From Candidatus Bipolaricaulota bacterium (lineage in GTDB: Bacteria > Bipolaricaulota > Bipolaricaulia > M55B111): a DNA stretch of 5,916 bases. The notes below the pieces were generated by a model, which was not told the DNA's origin, searched no databases, and saw nothing but the letters and a program-made list of their open reading frames with translations. Positions 1 to 5,429 of the stretch are shown here, piece by piece (within the stretch, counting starts at the first letter, position 1; every line of letters begins with the position of its first letter). Location: NCBI GenBank assembly GCA_018334595.1, contig JAGXLQ010000088.1, positions 1 through 5,916 of the forward strand. Direction: 5' to 3'. Position numbers and translations under genes: made by a program.

Positions 1-1031
1 GGAAGAGAGTATACGGCCTCGCCGACGGCCTGGCCGTCGAACAGCTTGGAATCAGTACAACCTCCGGTGCTCCACGAGGGCAACCGGTAACGGTTGGATA
101 GCTGCATCAGGGCCGCACTGCTCATGTGCCACTCCGGGTTTCCGTAGCTAAAGACGGACGTCCTGGGATCGAGCGGGGCCACGTGCCCACCGTAGATGAA
201 GGGGGCGCCGGGGTTGTTTAGCTGACTTATCGTCAACCCCGCGAGGATCTCCGCGTTGCCGATCGCCAGGGAGCCGGCCAGGGTCGCCGGGCCGCTCGCG
301 CTAGCCATTATCGTAGGTGCGTACACGATTGGCAGGTTGTGGTCCGAACAGAAGAGAAGCCTTTCTAAATCCATCTCTCCGTGTTGAAACGGGGACGTAA
401 ACTGGCCGTAGAGGATGATAAACGGGTTGCTCTCAAGCTCCCGTTCCCCGCCCGCTATCTCCGTCGCCACCTCGTAGATCCCCTTGAGCATCGTCTTCGT
501 CGTTCCAGACGAAAACGGCGTCAACACCATCGGCTTGACGCTGTTCTTCGTCATGGCGTAGAAGTGGTGCAGGTCGACGACCTCCTGGTCGAGCTCGTTG
601 GCCATGGCGTAGGTCAGAAGAAAGTCTATGTTCTTCAGGCCGTCAGCCACACGTGCCGACATTTCTATGTCCTGGAGCGTAGACGGCCTGCGTTCGCCCG
701 TCTCCGCGTCGTAGGTGTACTTCAGATCGGACCCGGTTCCGTAGTAGACGTTAGCTCCTTCCAGAAAGAGCGTCCTCTCTCCCAGCCTGTCCGCAACGGT
801 TACACGTTCCGGGGCGGATGAGACCGCCTCTTGAATCAGATGAGAGGGGAACTTGACGAGGTCCCCGTCGTGAATTCTCGCCCCCGCGTCGTTGAGGAGC
901 TCGAGCGCCCGGGGATGATGAATTTCTACACCCGTACGCTCGAGAAGCTCAAGGGACGCCGCGTGGATCTTATCGATGTCCTCCTCCGGGAATAAGTTTA
1001 ACAAAGGGTTACTCTGAATACTGTTGTACAC
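1..1031 (-). CDS. MttB-family corrinoid methyltransferase, non-pyrrolysine type, 3' end off the window
   Basis: Partial gene: 343 complete codons are visible, against about 470-500 for the family. It starts at GTG (1029-1031) with a perfect AGGAGG site at 1040-1045, 8 bases upstream. The N-terminus (LLNLFPEEDIDKIHAASLEL) and the later blocks FGNPEW-like (YGNPEWHMSSA) and RLPSWSTGGCTDSK are typical of trimethylamine:corrinoid methyltransferases, cytoplasmic TIM-barrel enzymes that move a methyl group from an amine to a Co(I) corrinoid protein. From memory, methanogen MttB reads AGS-Pyl-SDAK at residue 334; here the aligned residue is Cys325 (TGT, 57-59), so no pyrrolysine is used at that site. 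No in-frame TAG occurs in the visible part. Non-Pyl relatives include the glycine betaine methyltransferase MtgB and the proline betaine and carnitine enzymes. The adjoining betaine-type importer favours a quaternary amine, most likely glycine betaine. Family confidence is high; substrate is inference. Confidence 0.92.
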   Translation of the reverse strand, partial: MYNSIQSNPLLNLFPEEDIDKIHAASLELLERTGVEIHHPRALELLNDAGARIHDGDLVKFPSHLIQEAVSSAPERVTVADRLGERTLFLEGANVYYGTGSDLKYTYDAETGERRPSTLQDIEMSARVADGLKNIDFLLTYAMANELDQEVVDLHHFYAMTKNSVKPMVLTPFSSGTTKTMLKGIYEVATEIAGGERELESNPFIILYGQFTSPFQHGEMDLERLLFCSDHNLPIVYAPTIMASASGPATLAGSLAIGNAEILAGLTISQLNNPGAPFIYGGHVAPLDPRTSVFSYGNPEWHMSSAALMQLSNRYRLPSWSTGGCTDSKLFDGQAVGEAVYSL

Positions 1032-1039
1032 TAATATAA

Positions 1040-1045
1040 CCTCCT
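1040..1045 (-). promoter_or_regulatory. Shine-Dalgarno site of the mttB-like gene
   Basis: AGGAGG on the minus strand, 8 bases before GTG. It decides the GTG start, since no ATG lies nearby in frame. The 44-base gap to the permease stop shows no terminator, so the two genes are probably cotranscribed. Confidence 0.8.
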
Positions 1046-1075
1046 AAAATTACCACTCGATTATCCAAATGATTT

Positions 1076-1915
1076 CTACGAGATGTCGCTCTGGCCGGCG
1101 GTGCTGATCCGGTCCAGCGTGATGGCAAGCACTACCACCGCGAGGCCGGCCTGTATTCCTCTCCCGATGTTCAGCCGCTGGATCGCGATCATTATCTCGT
1201 CGCCCAGTCCCCCGGCGGCGATCATCGAGGCGATGATTACCATCGACAGGGAGAGCATGATGGACTGGTTTACCCCCTGCATAATTGACGGCATCGCCAA
1301 GGGGATTTCCACCCGCCGCAGCAGCTGAAACGTGGTCGATCCAAACGCCTCTCCCGCCTCCACGTACTGGGCCTCTACCTGCCGTATGCCTAGGTTGGTC
1401 AACCTGATGGACGGTGGCGTGGCAAAGATTATCGTGGTCAGCAGCCCCGGCACCATCCCCAGACCAAACAGGAAGACGACGGGAATCAGGTAGACAAACG
1501 GGTGCATTGTCTGCATGAGGTCCAGTATCGGCTTGATGATGTTCCAGGCCAGGTTCGACCTTGAAGCGATTATCCCCACCGGGACGCCTATGGCAACCGA
1601 TATCAACACGGACAGGGTAATCAGCGAGACGGTCTGCATCAGCGGCTCCCACAGGCCCATCGTGTAGACGAGGTACAGCCCCGCCATGATAAACAGGCCA
1701 ACGTACTTGCTTTTCGTCCGATATATTCCTACCGCCGCAGTAACTATTATCACCACTATCGGGGGTATAATTAGCCAGAAGTCCTCTACAGCAAAGACGG
1801 CTACCCCCGCAGCGTAAGCTATGGCGTCAAAGAAAGCCCCGGCGTTGATAAGCAGCCAGTTAATCACCGCGTCCGCCCAGCCTCCGATCAGGTTCTCTGG
1901 TATAAGTTTTGGCAT
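1076..1915 (-). CDS. Glycine betaine/proline-type ABC transporter permease (OpuAB/ProW family)
   Basis: Inner-membrane permease of a quaternary-amine importer, 279 residues from ATG at 1913-1915. A TTG directly before it could add one residue, but the ATG overlaps the upstream TGA by one base (TGATG), the usual coupling arrangement, and is preceded by GAAGGTGAT eight bases away. About seven hydrophobic segments are visible. The cytoplasmic coupling (EAA) loop reads EAGEAFGSTTFQLLRRVEIP and is followed by LAMPSIMQGVNQSIMLSLSMV, the characteristic ProW/OpuAB block that docks on the ATPase. A long N-terminal hydrophobic region (about residues 20-90) precedes the core, as in this family. The gene ends in TAG (1076-1078) with an in-frame TAA five codons later (1061-1063). 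It lies between the ATPase and the mttB-like gene, implying that import and demethylation are coupled. Confidence 0.93.
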   Translation of the reverse strand: MPKLIPENLIGGWADAVINWLLINAGAFFDAIAYAAGVAVFAVEDFWLIIPPIVVIIVTAAVGIYRTKSKYVGLFIMAGLYLVYTMGLWEPLMQTVSLITLSVLISVAIGVPVGIIASRSNLAWNIIKPILDLMQTMHPFVYLIPVVFLFGLGMVPGLLTTIIFATPPSIRLTNLGIRQVEAQYVEAGEAFGSTTFQLLRRVEIPLAMPSIMQGVNQSIMLSLSMVIIASMIAAGGLGDEIMIAIQRLNIGRGIQAGLAVVVLAITLDRISTAGQSDIS

Positions 1916-2706
1916 CAAATCAAATCACCTTCTACTGCCAGCTCCTTGATGTCATGGACAAACGCCTTGACGTACTCGTCAGCTGGATTTTGGAGGATAT
2001 CCTCCGGAGTACCGATCTGTACCATCTCCCCCTCCTTCATAATCGCAATTCTGTCCCCGACGCGGAGTGCTTCCTGTAGGTCGTGAGTGATGAAGAAAAT
2101 GGTCCGTTCGAACTCAAACTTATTCTTAAGTTCGTCGAGGAACCACTCCTGCATCTCACGGCGGATCAAGGGGTCGAGGGCGCTAAACGGCTCGTCCATC
2201 AACACCACGTCGCTGTTGGTGACGAACGCCCTGGCCACCCCGACTCTCTGTTTCATCCCCCCGCTCAGCTCGCTCGGCGGTACGTTCCCCCAGTCACCAA
2301 GGCCGACCTCGTCGAGCATCTCCCGTCCCTTTTTCTCGGGATCGTCCTCGCCCTTTATCCTTAGCCCGTAGACGACGTTTTCCAGGACGGACATATGCGG
2401 AAAGAGGGCGAATTCCTGAAATACCATGCTGATCCTCTCCCGGCGGACCTCGCGCAGCTCGTCTTTGTCCAGCGAGGTGACCTCTACCGAGTCACCGTCC
2501 TTTCCCTCGAGATAGACCTTACCTTTCGTCGGTTCTACCAGGCGGTTAATGCACCTAACCAGGGTAGATTTTCCACTCCCGGACAACCCCATTATGACAA
2601 AGGACTCGTCCTTCTCCGCCTCGACGTTCACGTCGAGGACTGCCGGGACCGAACCGGTCTGGTCCCTAATCTCCTTTCTATTCAGCCCCTCCTTCATCTT
2701 CCTCAA
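1915..2706 (-). CDS. Betaine-type ABC transporter ATPase (OpuAA/ProV family), 5' end disrupted
   Basis: ATP-hydrolysing subunit of the importer. Numbered from TTG at 2706, it has Walker A GLSGSGKST (40-48), Q-loop Gln97 in MVFQEFALFPH, signature LSGGMKQR (147-154), Walker B VVLMDE (167-172), and H-loop His208 in ITHDLQEA. FVIMGLSGSGKSTLVRCINRL and SALDPLIR are diagnostic of ProV/OpuAA. The protein stops soon after the ATPase domain, so it lacks the tandem CBS domains that sense osmolarity in longer relatives (about 400 residues). Family alignment shows that coding similarity extends upstream to ATG 2758-2760 (MIRTENL, stop, KVYGDKPDDAL), where codon 8 is TAA instead of a Tyr codon. A TTG 2706 start drops the first beta strand and the Tyr in KVYG that should stack on the ATP adenine. 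Either the gene is damaged, the base is a sequence error, or a late start is used. The 3' end overlaps the permease start. Confidence 0.85.
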   Translation of the reverse strand: MRKMKEGLNRKEIRDQTGSVPAVLDVNVEAEKDESFVIMGLSGSGKSTLVRCINRLVEPTKGKVYLEGKDGDSVEVTSLDKDELREVRRERISMVFQEFALFPHMSVLENVVYGLRIKGEDDPEKKGREMLDEVGLGDWGNVPPSELSGGMKQRVGVARAFVTNSDVVLMDEPFSALDPLIRREMQEWFLDELKNKFEFERTIFFITHDLQEALRVGDRIAIMKEGEMVQIGTPEDILQNPADEYVKAFVHDIKELAVEGDLI

Positions 2707-2760
2707 GGCGTCATCCGGCTTATCTCCGTAGACCTTTTACAAGTTCTCTGTTCTTATCAT
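2707..2760 (-). pseudogene. Detached 5' end of the ABC ATPase gene, interrupted by an in-frame TAA
   Basis: From ATG 2758-2760 the frame that continues into the ATPase reads M-I-R-T-E-N-L, then TAA (2737-2739), then K-V-Y-G-D-K-P-D-D-A. E. coli ProV has KNLYKIFGEHP here as I recall it, so residue similarity continues on both sides of the stop and in the same frame; one base (TAA for TAC or TAT) accounts for the break. No clear Shine-Dalgarno site precedes the ATG; the stem-loop at 2771-2797 ends only 10 bases before it. I report this as a broken N-terminal segment of the gene at 1915-2706, not as a separate gene. Confidence 0.7.
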
Positions 2761-2770
2761 TGGAGTAAGT

Positions 2771-2797
2771 CGGGACCCGGAGTAGACCCGGGTCCCG
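2771..2797 (-). other. Strong intergenic stem-loop between binding-protein and ATPase genes
   Basis: CGGGACCCGG (2771-2780) and CCGGGTCCCG (2788-2797) form a perfect 10-bp, GC-rich stem with a 7-base loop. It starts 8 bases after the binding-protein stop. No T-run follows on the minus strand, so it is not a classical intrinsic terminator. In transporter operons such hairpins commonly protect the binding-protein mRNA and lower expression of the downstream genes; that role is inferred here. A related hairpin lies at 5381-5399. Confidence 0.75.
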
Positions 2798-2805
2798 CTG
2801 ATTGA

Positions 2806-3759
2806 TTAGTCCTTGGGCGTCCAGGACTTACCTTCCACCCAGGCCTCAACTGCCTCCGTGTGGTTATCCACCCACGCCTCGGCCATTTCCTCAAGGTTCT
2901 TGCCTTCTTCGACCATAAGCATGGCTTCGCTGAGCCAGTCGTGGTCCCACTCGGCCAATTTCGGGTGCTCGTTGGCCGCGCCGACGAAGTCTATGGTGTT
3001 AAACTCCACGCTTTCCAGAAACGTCATTATTTCCGGGTACTTGGCGCCAAACCCCTCGGTAACCGCCATGTAGATGTTGTTCGGCTGCCCGAACAGGCCC
3101 TGGGGGTCTTTCAGTTTGTGGACGTCGTACTTGCTCAGCACCCAGTGAGGTGCCCAGAGAGTTACCAGGACCGGCTTTTCCCGTTTGATTGCCCGAGCGA
3201 GCGAGGCGGTCATCGCCGCGCCACTTGAACCCTGGAGCGTGTACAGGTCCTCCAGTCCGTACCCGGGCATTACGTCCTCCCGCGTCATCGTCATCAAGCT
3301 GGACCCGGGATCGATGCCGACTATCTTCTTGTCGTATTTCTTGGCGACCTCGGGATCCGCCAGGTCGGTTAGCGATTCCTCGGGCATGTAGTCCGGGACG
3401 TAAAGGCCGAGGAAGGCGTTGTAGTAATATGGTGCCGGCAGCGTGTCGATGTCGTGCTTGAAGCGGTATACGTGTCGGAAGTCGATGCTTGGCAACCAGA
3501 CGCTGAAGGTCAGGTCAAAGTCTCCTGTCGACAGGCCGCTGTAGGTCAACGCCTTCGACGTCGTCTTGACCTCCACTGGCTTATCAAAGTACTCTTCAAT
3601 GATATGGGCGACGACGTGTGCGGGCGCAGTCGTGTCCGCCCAGTTAACTATTCCAATTGTAATTGCGTTCCCCCTCCCCGCTGAGGCCGGCACGAATATG
3701 GTCGAAAGTAACAGGGAAACCATCAAGGCTGCAAAGAAAAGGCTCTTGTTTAGCTTCAT
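2806..3759 (-). CDS. Glycine betaine/quaternary-amine substrate-binding protein (ProX/OpuAC family)
   Basis: Extracytoplasmic receptor of the importer, 317 residues. The N-terminus (MKLNKSLFFAALMVSLLLST, then IFVPASA-GRG) is a signal peptide with a probable cut after Ala27. There is no lipobox cysteine, so the mature protein should be free rather than lipid-anchored. ITIGIVNWADTTAPAHVVAHIIEEYF, GDFDLTFSVWLPS, and GIDPGSS with LVTLWAPHW are family blocks. Trp40, Trp88, Trp202 and Trp206 are candidates for the aromatic cage that holds a trimethylammonium group; their exact roles are inferred. The ATG at 3757-3759 is preceded by AGGAGG 11 bases upstream, displayed in a small hairpin loop. The gene lies 118 bases after gntR and 45 bases before the apparent ATPase ATG, and ends in TAA. 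Confidence 0.92.
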   Translation of the reverse strand: MKLNKSLFFAALMVSLLLSTIFVPASAGRGNAITIGIVNWADTTAPAHVVAHIIEEYFDKPVEVKTTSKALTYSGLSTGDFDLTFSVWLPSIDFRHVYRFKHDIDTLPAPYYYNAFLGLYVPDYMPEESLTDLADPEVAKKYDKKIVGIDPGSSLMTMTREDVMPGYGLEDLYTLQGSSGAAMTASLARAIKREKPVLVTLWAPHWVLSKYDVHKLKDPQGLFGQPNNIYMAVTEGFGAKYPEIMTFLESVEFNTIDFVGAANEHPKLAEWDHDWLSEAMLMVEEGKNLEEMAEAWVDNHTEAVEAWVEGKSWTPKD

Positions 3760-3763
3760 ATCA

Positions 3764-3782
3764 ACTAACTCCTCCTGTTAGT
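3764..3782 (-). promoter_or_regulatory. Ribosome binding site presented in a hairpin loop
   Basis: On the minus strand ACTAAC (3777-3782) and GTTAGT (3764-3769) form a 6-bp stem around the 7-base loop AGGAGGA, which holds the Shine-Dalgarno sequence of the binding-protein gene. An AU-rich stem with the site unpaired in the loop could keep it accessible or serve as a control point. The repeat is plain in the sequence; function is inferred. Confidence 0.5.
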
Positions 3783-3809
3783 AAGATTATGTGAGAAAAC
3801 GTAAACCCA

Positions 3810-3830
3810 AACTTCAAAAAGTTCTTTTTG
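3810..3830. other. AT-rich inverted repeats upstream of the binding-protein gene
   Basis: CAAAAAG (3815-3821) and CTTTTTG (3824-3830) are a perfect inverted repeat with a 2-base centre. AACTT (3810-3814) and AAGTT (3819-3823) form an overlapping one. On the minus strand a run of five T lies inside the structure, about 50 bases after the gntR stop, so this may be a weak terminator or a protein-binding site ahead of the binding-protein gene. No convincing sigma70 or TATA promoter was found here; CATAAT near 3790 is the best -10 candidate but lacks a partner. Confidence 0.3.
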
Positions 3831-3858
3831 CCCTCTACCACCCCCCACAACTTCCATA

Positions 3859-3885
3859 AACTAGAGGTAATAAATAACTAGAGGT
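3859..3885. repeat. Short direct repeat AACTAGAGGT
   Basis: The 10-mer AACTAGAGGT occurs at 3859-3868 and again at 3876-3885, 17 bases apart start to start. The second copy covers the gntR stop codon (TAG, 3878-3880). The spacing is slightly more than one and a half helix turns. It could be a tandem operator half-site or a local duplication. Confidence 0.4.
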
Positions 3886-4504
3886 TAAGTAACGACTCTC
3901 TGATGGAATCTATCGTCACCTGTACGTGTTCGGCAAGGAGCTCGGAAGTCCTACGCTGGTCCCCTTCCTGTATAGACTGGTATATATCTTGCAGGTTACC
4001 CGGAATCATCAGGTTCGTGCTCGACTTGTCGATGGAAAAGAGCCAGATCCTGACGGCCTGAGTAAGCAGGATTTCCATGACGTCTGACAGTATCTGGTTG
4101 CCGGTACTCTTGTGCACGACCCGGTGAAAGTCGTAGTCGAGCTTGAGCAGGTCCTGGTAGTTATTAGTTTCGTTAATCTCGTCGAGTATTCCCCGTAGTT
4201 CGTCCAATTGCTCTTCCGTTGCGTTCTCCGCGGAGAGGCGACCAACAAGCTTGTTCAGGTGCTTTCTGACGGCGAAGTTCTCTCGTAGGTCATCCAAAGA
4301 CAGCTGGCTTACGTAGGTCCCCTTCTTGGGAATTATGCGCACCAACCCTTCCGACTCCAACTTGATGAAGGCCTCTCTGATCGGCGCCCGCGAGCAGTCA
4401 AAATCGTCCGCCAGACTCTTCTCGCTCAGTAGCTCTCCCGGGTGAAAATCGCCGAAGATGATCTTGTCTTTGATCTTCGCGTAGATCTCCTTCTTGTAGG
4501 ACAT
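3878..4504 (-). CDS. FadR-subfamily GntR transcriptional regulator (FCD domain)
   Basis: DNA-binding regulator of 208 residues. Residues 1-70 are the winged helix-turn-helix: FHPGELLSEKSLADDF, CSRAPIREAFIKLESEGLV, and the wing PKKGTYV match the GntR consensus. Residues about 75-205 are the helical FCD effector domain. Three of its four usual metal ligands are visible (Asp123 and His127 in DYDFHRVV, His193 in EHVQ); the third position, normally the His of an EH..I..AI block, appears to be Leu171, so metal or ligand binding may be altered. ATG 4502-4504 is preceded by AGGGGG nine bases upstream, a moderate Shine-Dalgarno site. A perfect palindrome in the leader (4536-4549) points to autoregulation. 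Its position directly ahead of the importer genes suggests it controls them, perhaps in response to the quaternary amine or a product. It ends in TAG. Confidence 0.93.
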   Translation of the reverse strand: MSYKKEIYAKIKDKIIFGDFHPGELLSEKSLADDFDCSRAPIREAFIKLESEGLVRIIPKKGTYVSQLSLDDLRENFAVRKHLNKLVGRLSAENATEEQLDELRGILDEINETNNYQDLLKLDYDFHRVVHKSTGNQILSDVMEILLTQAVRIWLFSIDKSSTNLMIPGNLQDIYQSIQEGDQRRTSELLAEHVQVTIDSIRESLLNL

Positions 4505-4525
4505 CTCTTAGCGCCCCCTGAAGTC

Positions 4526-4549
4526 TTGTATCACAACTTGTATACAAGT
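4526..4549. promoter_or_regulatory. GntR/FadR-type operator in the gntR leader
   Basis: ACTTGTATACAAGT (4536-4549) is a perfect 14-bp palindrome containing TTGTATACAA, which fits the TNGTNNNACNA pattern of FadR-subfamily operators. A second weaker copy, TTGTATCACAA (4526-4536), abuts it. A half site TACAAGT (4589-4595) overlaps the proposed -35 box. The cluster lies 22-45 bases before the gntR ATG, well placed for repression of its own gene. No copy was found upstream of the binding-protein gene. Confidence 0.75.
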
Positions 4550-4550
4550 A

Positions 4551-4569
4551 AGTATGTATAACTCATACT
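4551..4569. repeat. Inverted repeat AGTATG/CATACT in the gntR promoter
   Basis: AGTATG (4551-4556) and CATACT (4564-4569) form a 6-bp inverted repeat with a 7-base spacer, lying between the operator and the proposed -10 box and overlapping the latter. It may be a second regulator site or chance in AT-rich sequence. Confidence 0.3.
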
Positions 4570-4593
4570 AACAAAAATATCTATTGCTTACAA
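4565..4593 (-). promoter_or_regulatory. Candidate promoter of gntR
   Basis: On the minus strand TTGTAA (4588-4593) and TAGTAT (4565-4570) are spaced 17 bases, each matching 4 of 6 sigma70 positions. Transcription would begin shortly before the palindromic operator. If the host is an archaeon, TTATACATA just downstream could instead be a TATA box, with initiation inside the operator. Confidence 0.4.
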
Positions 4594-4698
4594 GTAATCC
4601 CCTCACGTTTCTCTACAACAGAGATAACTACCTACCGGGCGGAAAAACGGGATATTATGATTTGGATTTTGGGTTCTTCTGGTGGAAAGGTGCGAGGT

Positions 4699-4724
4699 GG
4701 CCTCATGGGTCTTACCCGTTGGCC
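4699..4724 (-). terminator. Possible hairpin terminator after the VIT-like gene
   Basis: GGGT (4707-4710) and ACCC (4714-4717) with a 3-base loop are flanked by GGCC on both sides (4699-4702, 4721-4724), giving an interrupted stem 8 bases after the gene's stop codon. No T-run follows directly; a run of five T on the minus strand comes about 50 bases later (4643-4647). Weak evidence. Confidence 0.3.
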
Positions 4725-4732
4725 GTTCTTGT

Positions 4733-5302
4733 CTATCCGCCGACCCCGAGAACAAGCGACAGGCCCGCGGTAATCGTGCCGACGACGATCATCTTCAGGG
4801 CGTAGACGATTACGCTTTCCTTCGATATTCTTCCCAAAAACCCACCGAACGAGGCCATGAGCAGGAAGGCCAGGCTGGCAGAGAGATAGTAGCCAACGTC
4901 CATGCTCAACAACCCGGCCCTGACGAGGAAATAAGGTATGGTGGGGATGACCGCACAACAGAACGGAGAGATCCCGTTAATGATAGATATGGCAATGGAC
5001 CTCCTGTTGACGTTCTCCCTGTGAATCGACTCCTCCATCTCGTCCAGCATCTTGTCCTGCAGATGCTTGAACTCCTTCAACCTCTCCGCCTTCTCGGTAA
5101 TGTAGGCCCCGGAGACCCCGGAAATTCCCAGGGCGATTGCGGCACCCAGGCTTGACGTGATGAGGACGGAGGGGTTGGATACACCGGTGGAAAAGGAGCC
5201 GGCGGTAATGCCAAGGACTGTGAGAATACCGTCAAATCCGTTGAGGATGAAGTATCGTCTCGCGATCGTCTTGAACGACTTGTCGGCAAAGCTTTCAAAC
5301 AT
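4733..5302 (-). CDS. VIT1/CCC1-type integral membrane protein, possible metal transporter
   Basis: Membrane protein of 189 residues. It has about five hydrophobic stretches: around 16-36 (YFILNGFDGILTVLGITAG), 43-66, 100-127, 132-153 and 162-187. The charged segment between the second and third (EKAERLKEFKHLQDKMLDEM, then EESIHRENVNRR) is Glu-rich, corresponding to the cytoplasmic metal-binding insert of VIT1/CCC1 vacuolar iron/manganese transporters. NGFDGILTVLGI and the SPFCCAVIPTIPYF block resemble a short subgroup I associate mainly with archaea (TIGR00267-like). Substrate is unknown: Fe or Mn by family, not shown by this sequence. ATG 5300-5302 has GAGGT eight bases upstream. It ends in TAG with an in-frame TAA seven codons on (4712-4714). 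It follows azlCD but has its own promoter candidate, so may be transcribed separately. Confidence 0.8.
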   Translation of the reverse strand: MFESFADKSFKTIARRYFILNGFDGILTVLGITAGSFSTGVSNPSVLITSSLGAAIALGISGVSGAYITEKAERLKEFKHLQDKMLDEMEESIHRENVNRRSIAISIINGISPFCCAVIPTIPYFLVRAGLLSMDVGYYLSASLAFLLMASFGGFLGRISKESVIVYALKMIVVGTITAGLSLVLGVGG

Positions 5303-5349
5303 GGGACGGACCTCACGGGTAAATATTTTCTTGTGGTAAACGATCCAAC

Positions 5350-5378
5350 CTTATACTAAGGGAAAACAAAGGGGTAAA
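5350..5378 (-). promoter_or_regulatory. Candidate sigma70-like promoter of the VIT-like gene
   Basis: On the minus strand TTTACC (5373-5378) and TATAAG (5350-5355) are separated by 17 bases; the -10 matches 5 of 6 and the -35 matches 4 of 6 consensus positions. It would give a leader of about 40 bases. In an archaeon the same AGTATAAGG could be part of a TATA element. Confidence 0.45.
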
Positions 5379-5384
5379 CTACCC
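5372..5384 (-). other. Alternative hairpin competing with the 5381-5399 stem-loop
   Basis: GGGTA (5372-5376) and TACCC (5380-5384) can pair around a 3-base loop. The TACCC arm shares ACCC (5381-5384) with the stem at 5381-5399, so only one of the two can form in a transcript coming from azlD. Confidence 0.4.
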
Positions 5385-5399
5385 GGAGTAGAGCCAGGT
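5381..5399 (-). other. Second copy of the conserved-loop stem-loop, behind azlD
   Basis: ACCCGG (5381-5386) and CCAGGT (5394-5399) form a 6-bp stem with a 7-base loop. In the minus-strand RNA the one non-Watson-Crick position is a G-U wobble. Over 20 bases (5381-5400) it matches 2775-2794 at 18 positions, including the core of the loop. It lies 30 bases after the azlD stop, and may be a shared 3'-end or processing signal. Confidence 0.55.
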
Positions 5400-5401
5400 C
5401 G

Positions 5402-5414
5402 GTTCGGTACGAAC
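5402..5414 (-). other. Small hairpin after azlD
   Basis: GTTCG (5402-5406) and CGAAC (5410-5414) pair around a 3-base loop, 15 bases beyond the azlD stop and just before the larger stem-loop. No T-run follows. Possible part of a 3'-end structure. Confidence 0.35.
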
Positions 5415-5429
5415 AAGAGGCCCGCCCCG

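Noticed and set aside
381..821. Plus-strand 146-codon open frame
   Set aside because: It is antisense to the mttB-like gene, Arg/Val-rich, and mirrors the codon bias of the real frame.
1..1031. Pyrrolysine-containing trimethylamine methyltransferase
   Set aside because: No in-frame TAG is present in the visible 343 codons and the aligned Pyl position is Cys (TGT, 57-59).
1050..1652. Minus-strand 200-codon open frame overlapping the permease
   Set aside because: It is rich in Arg, His, Gly and Asp with no family motif, and lies out of frame within the clearly identified permease.
2771..2797. Classical intrinsic terminator
   Set aside because: The stem is strong but no T-run follows on the minus strand, and the downstream ATPase belongs to the same transporter.
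4584..4805. Plus-strand 73-codon open frame in the gntR upstream region
   Set aside because: It begins with TTG without a Shine-Dalgarno site, runs antisense into the VIT-like gene, and crosses the gntR promoter. No recognisable domain.
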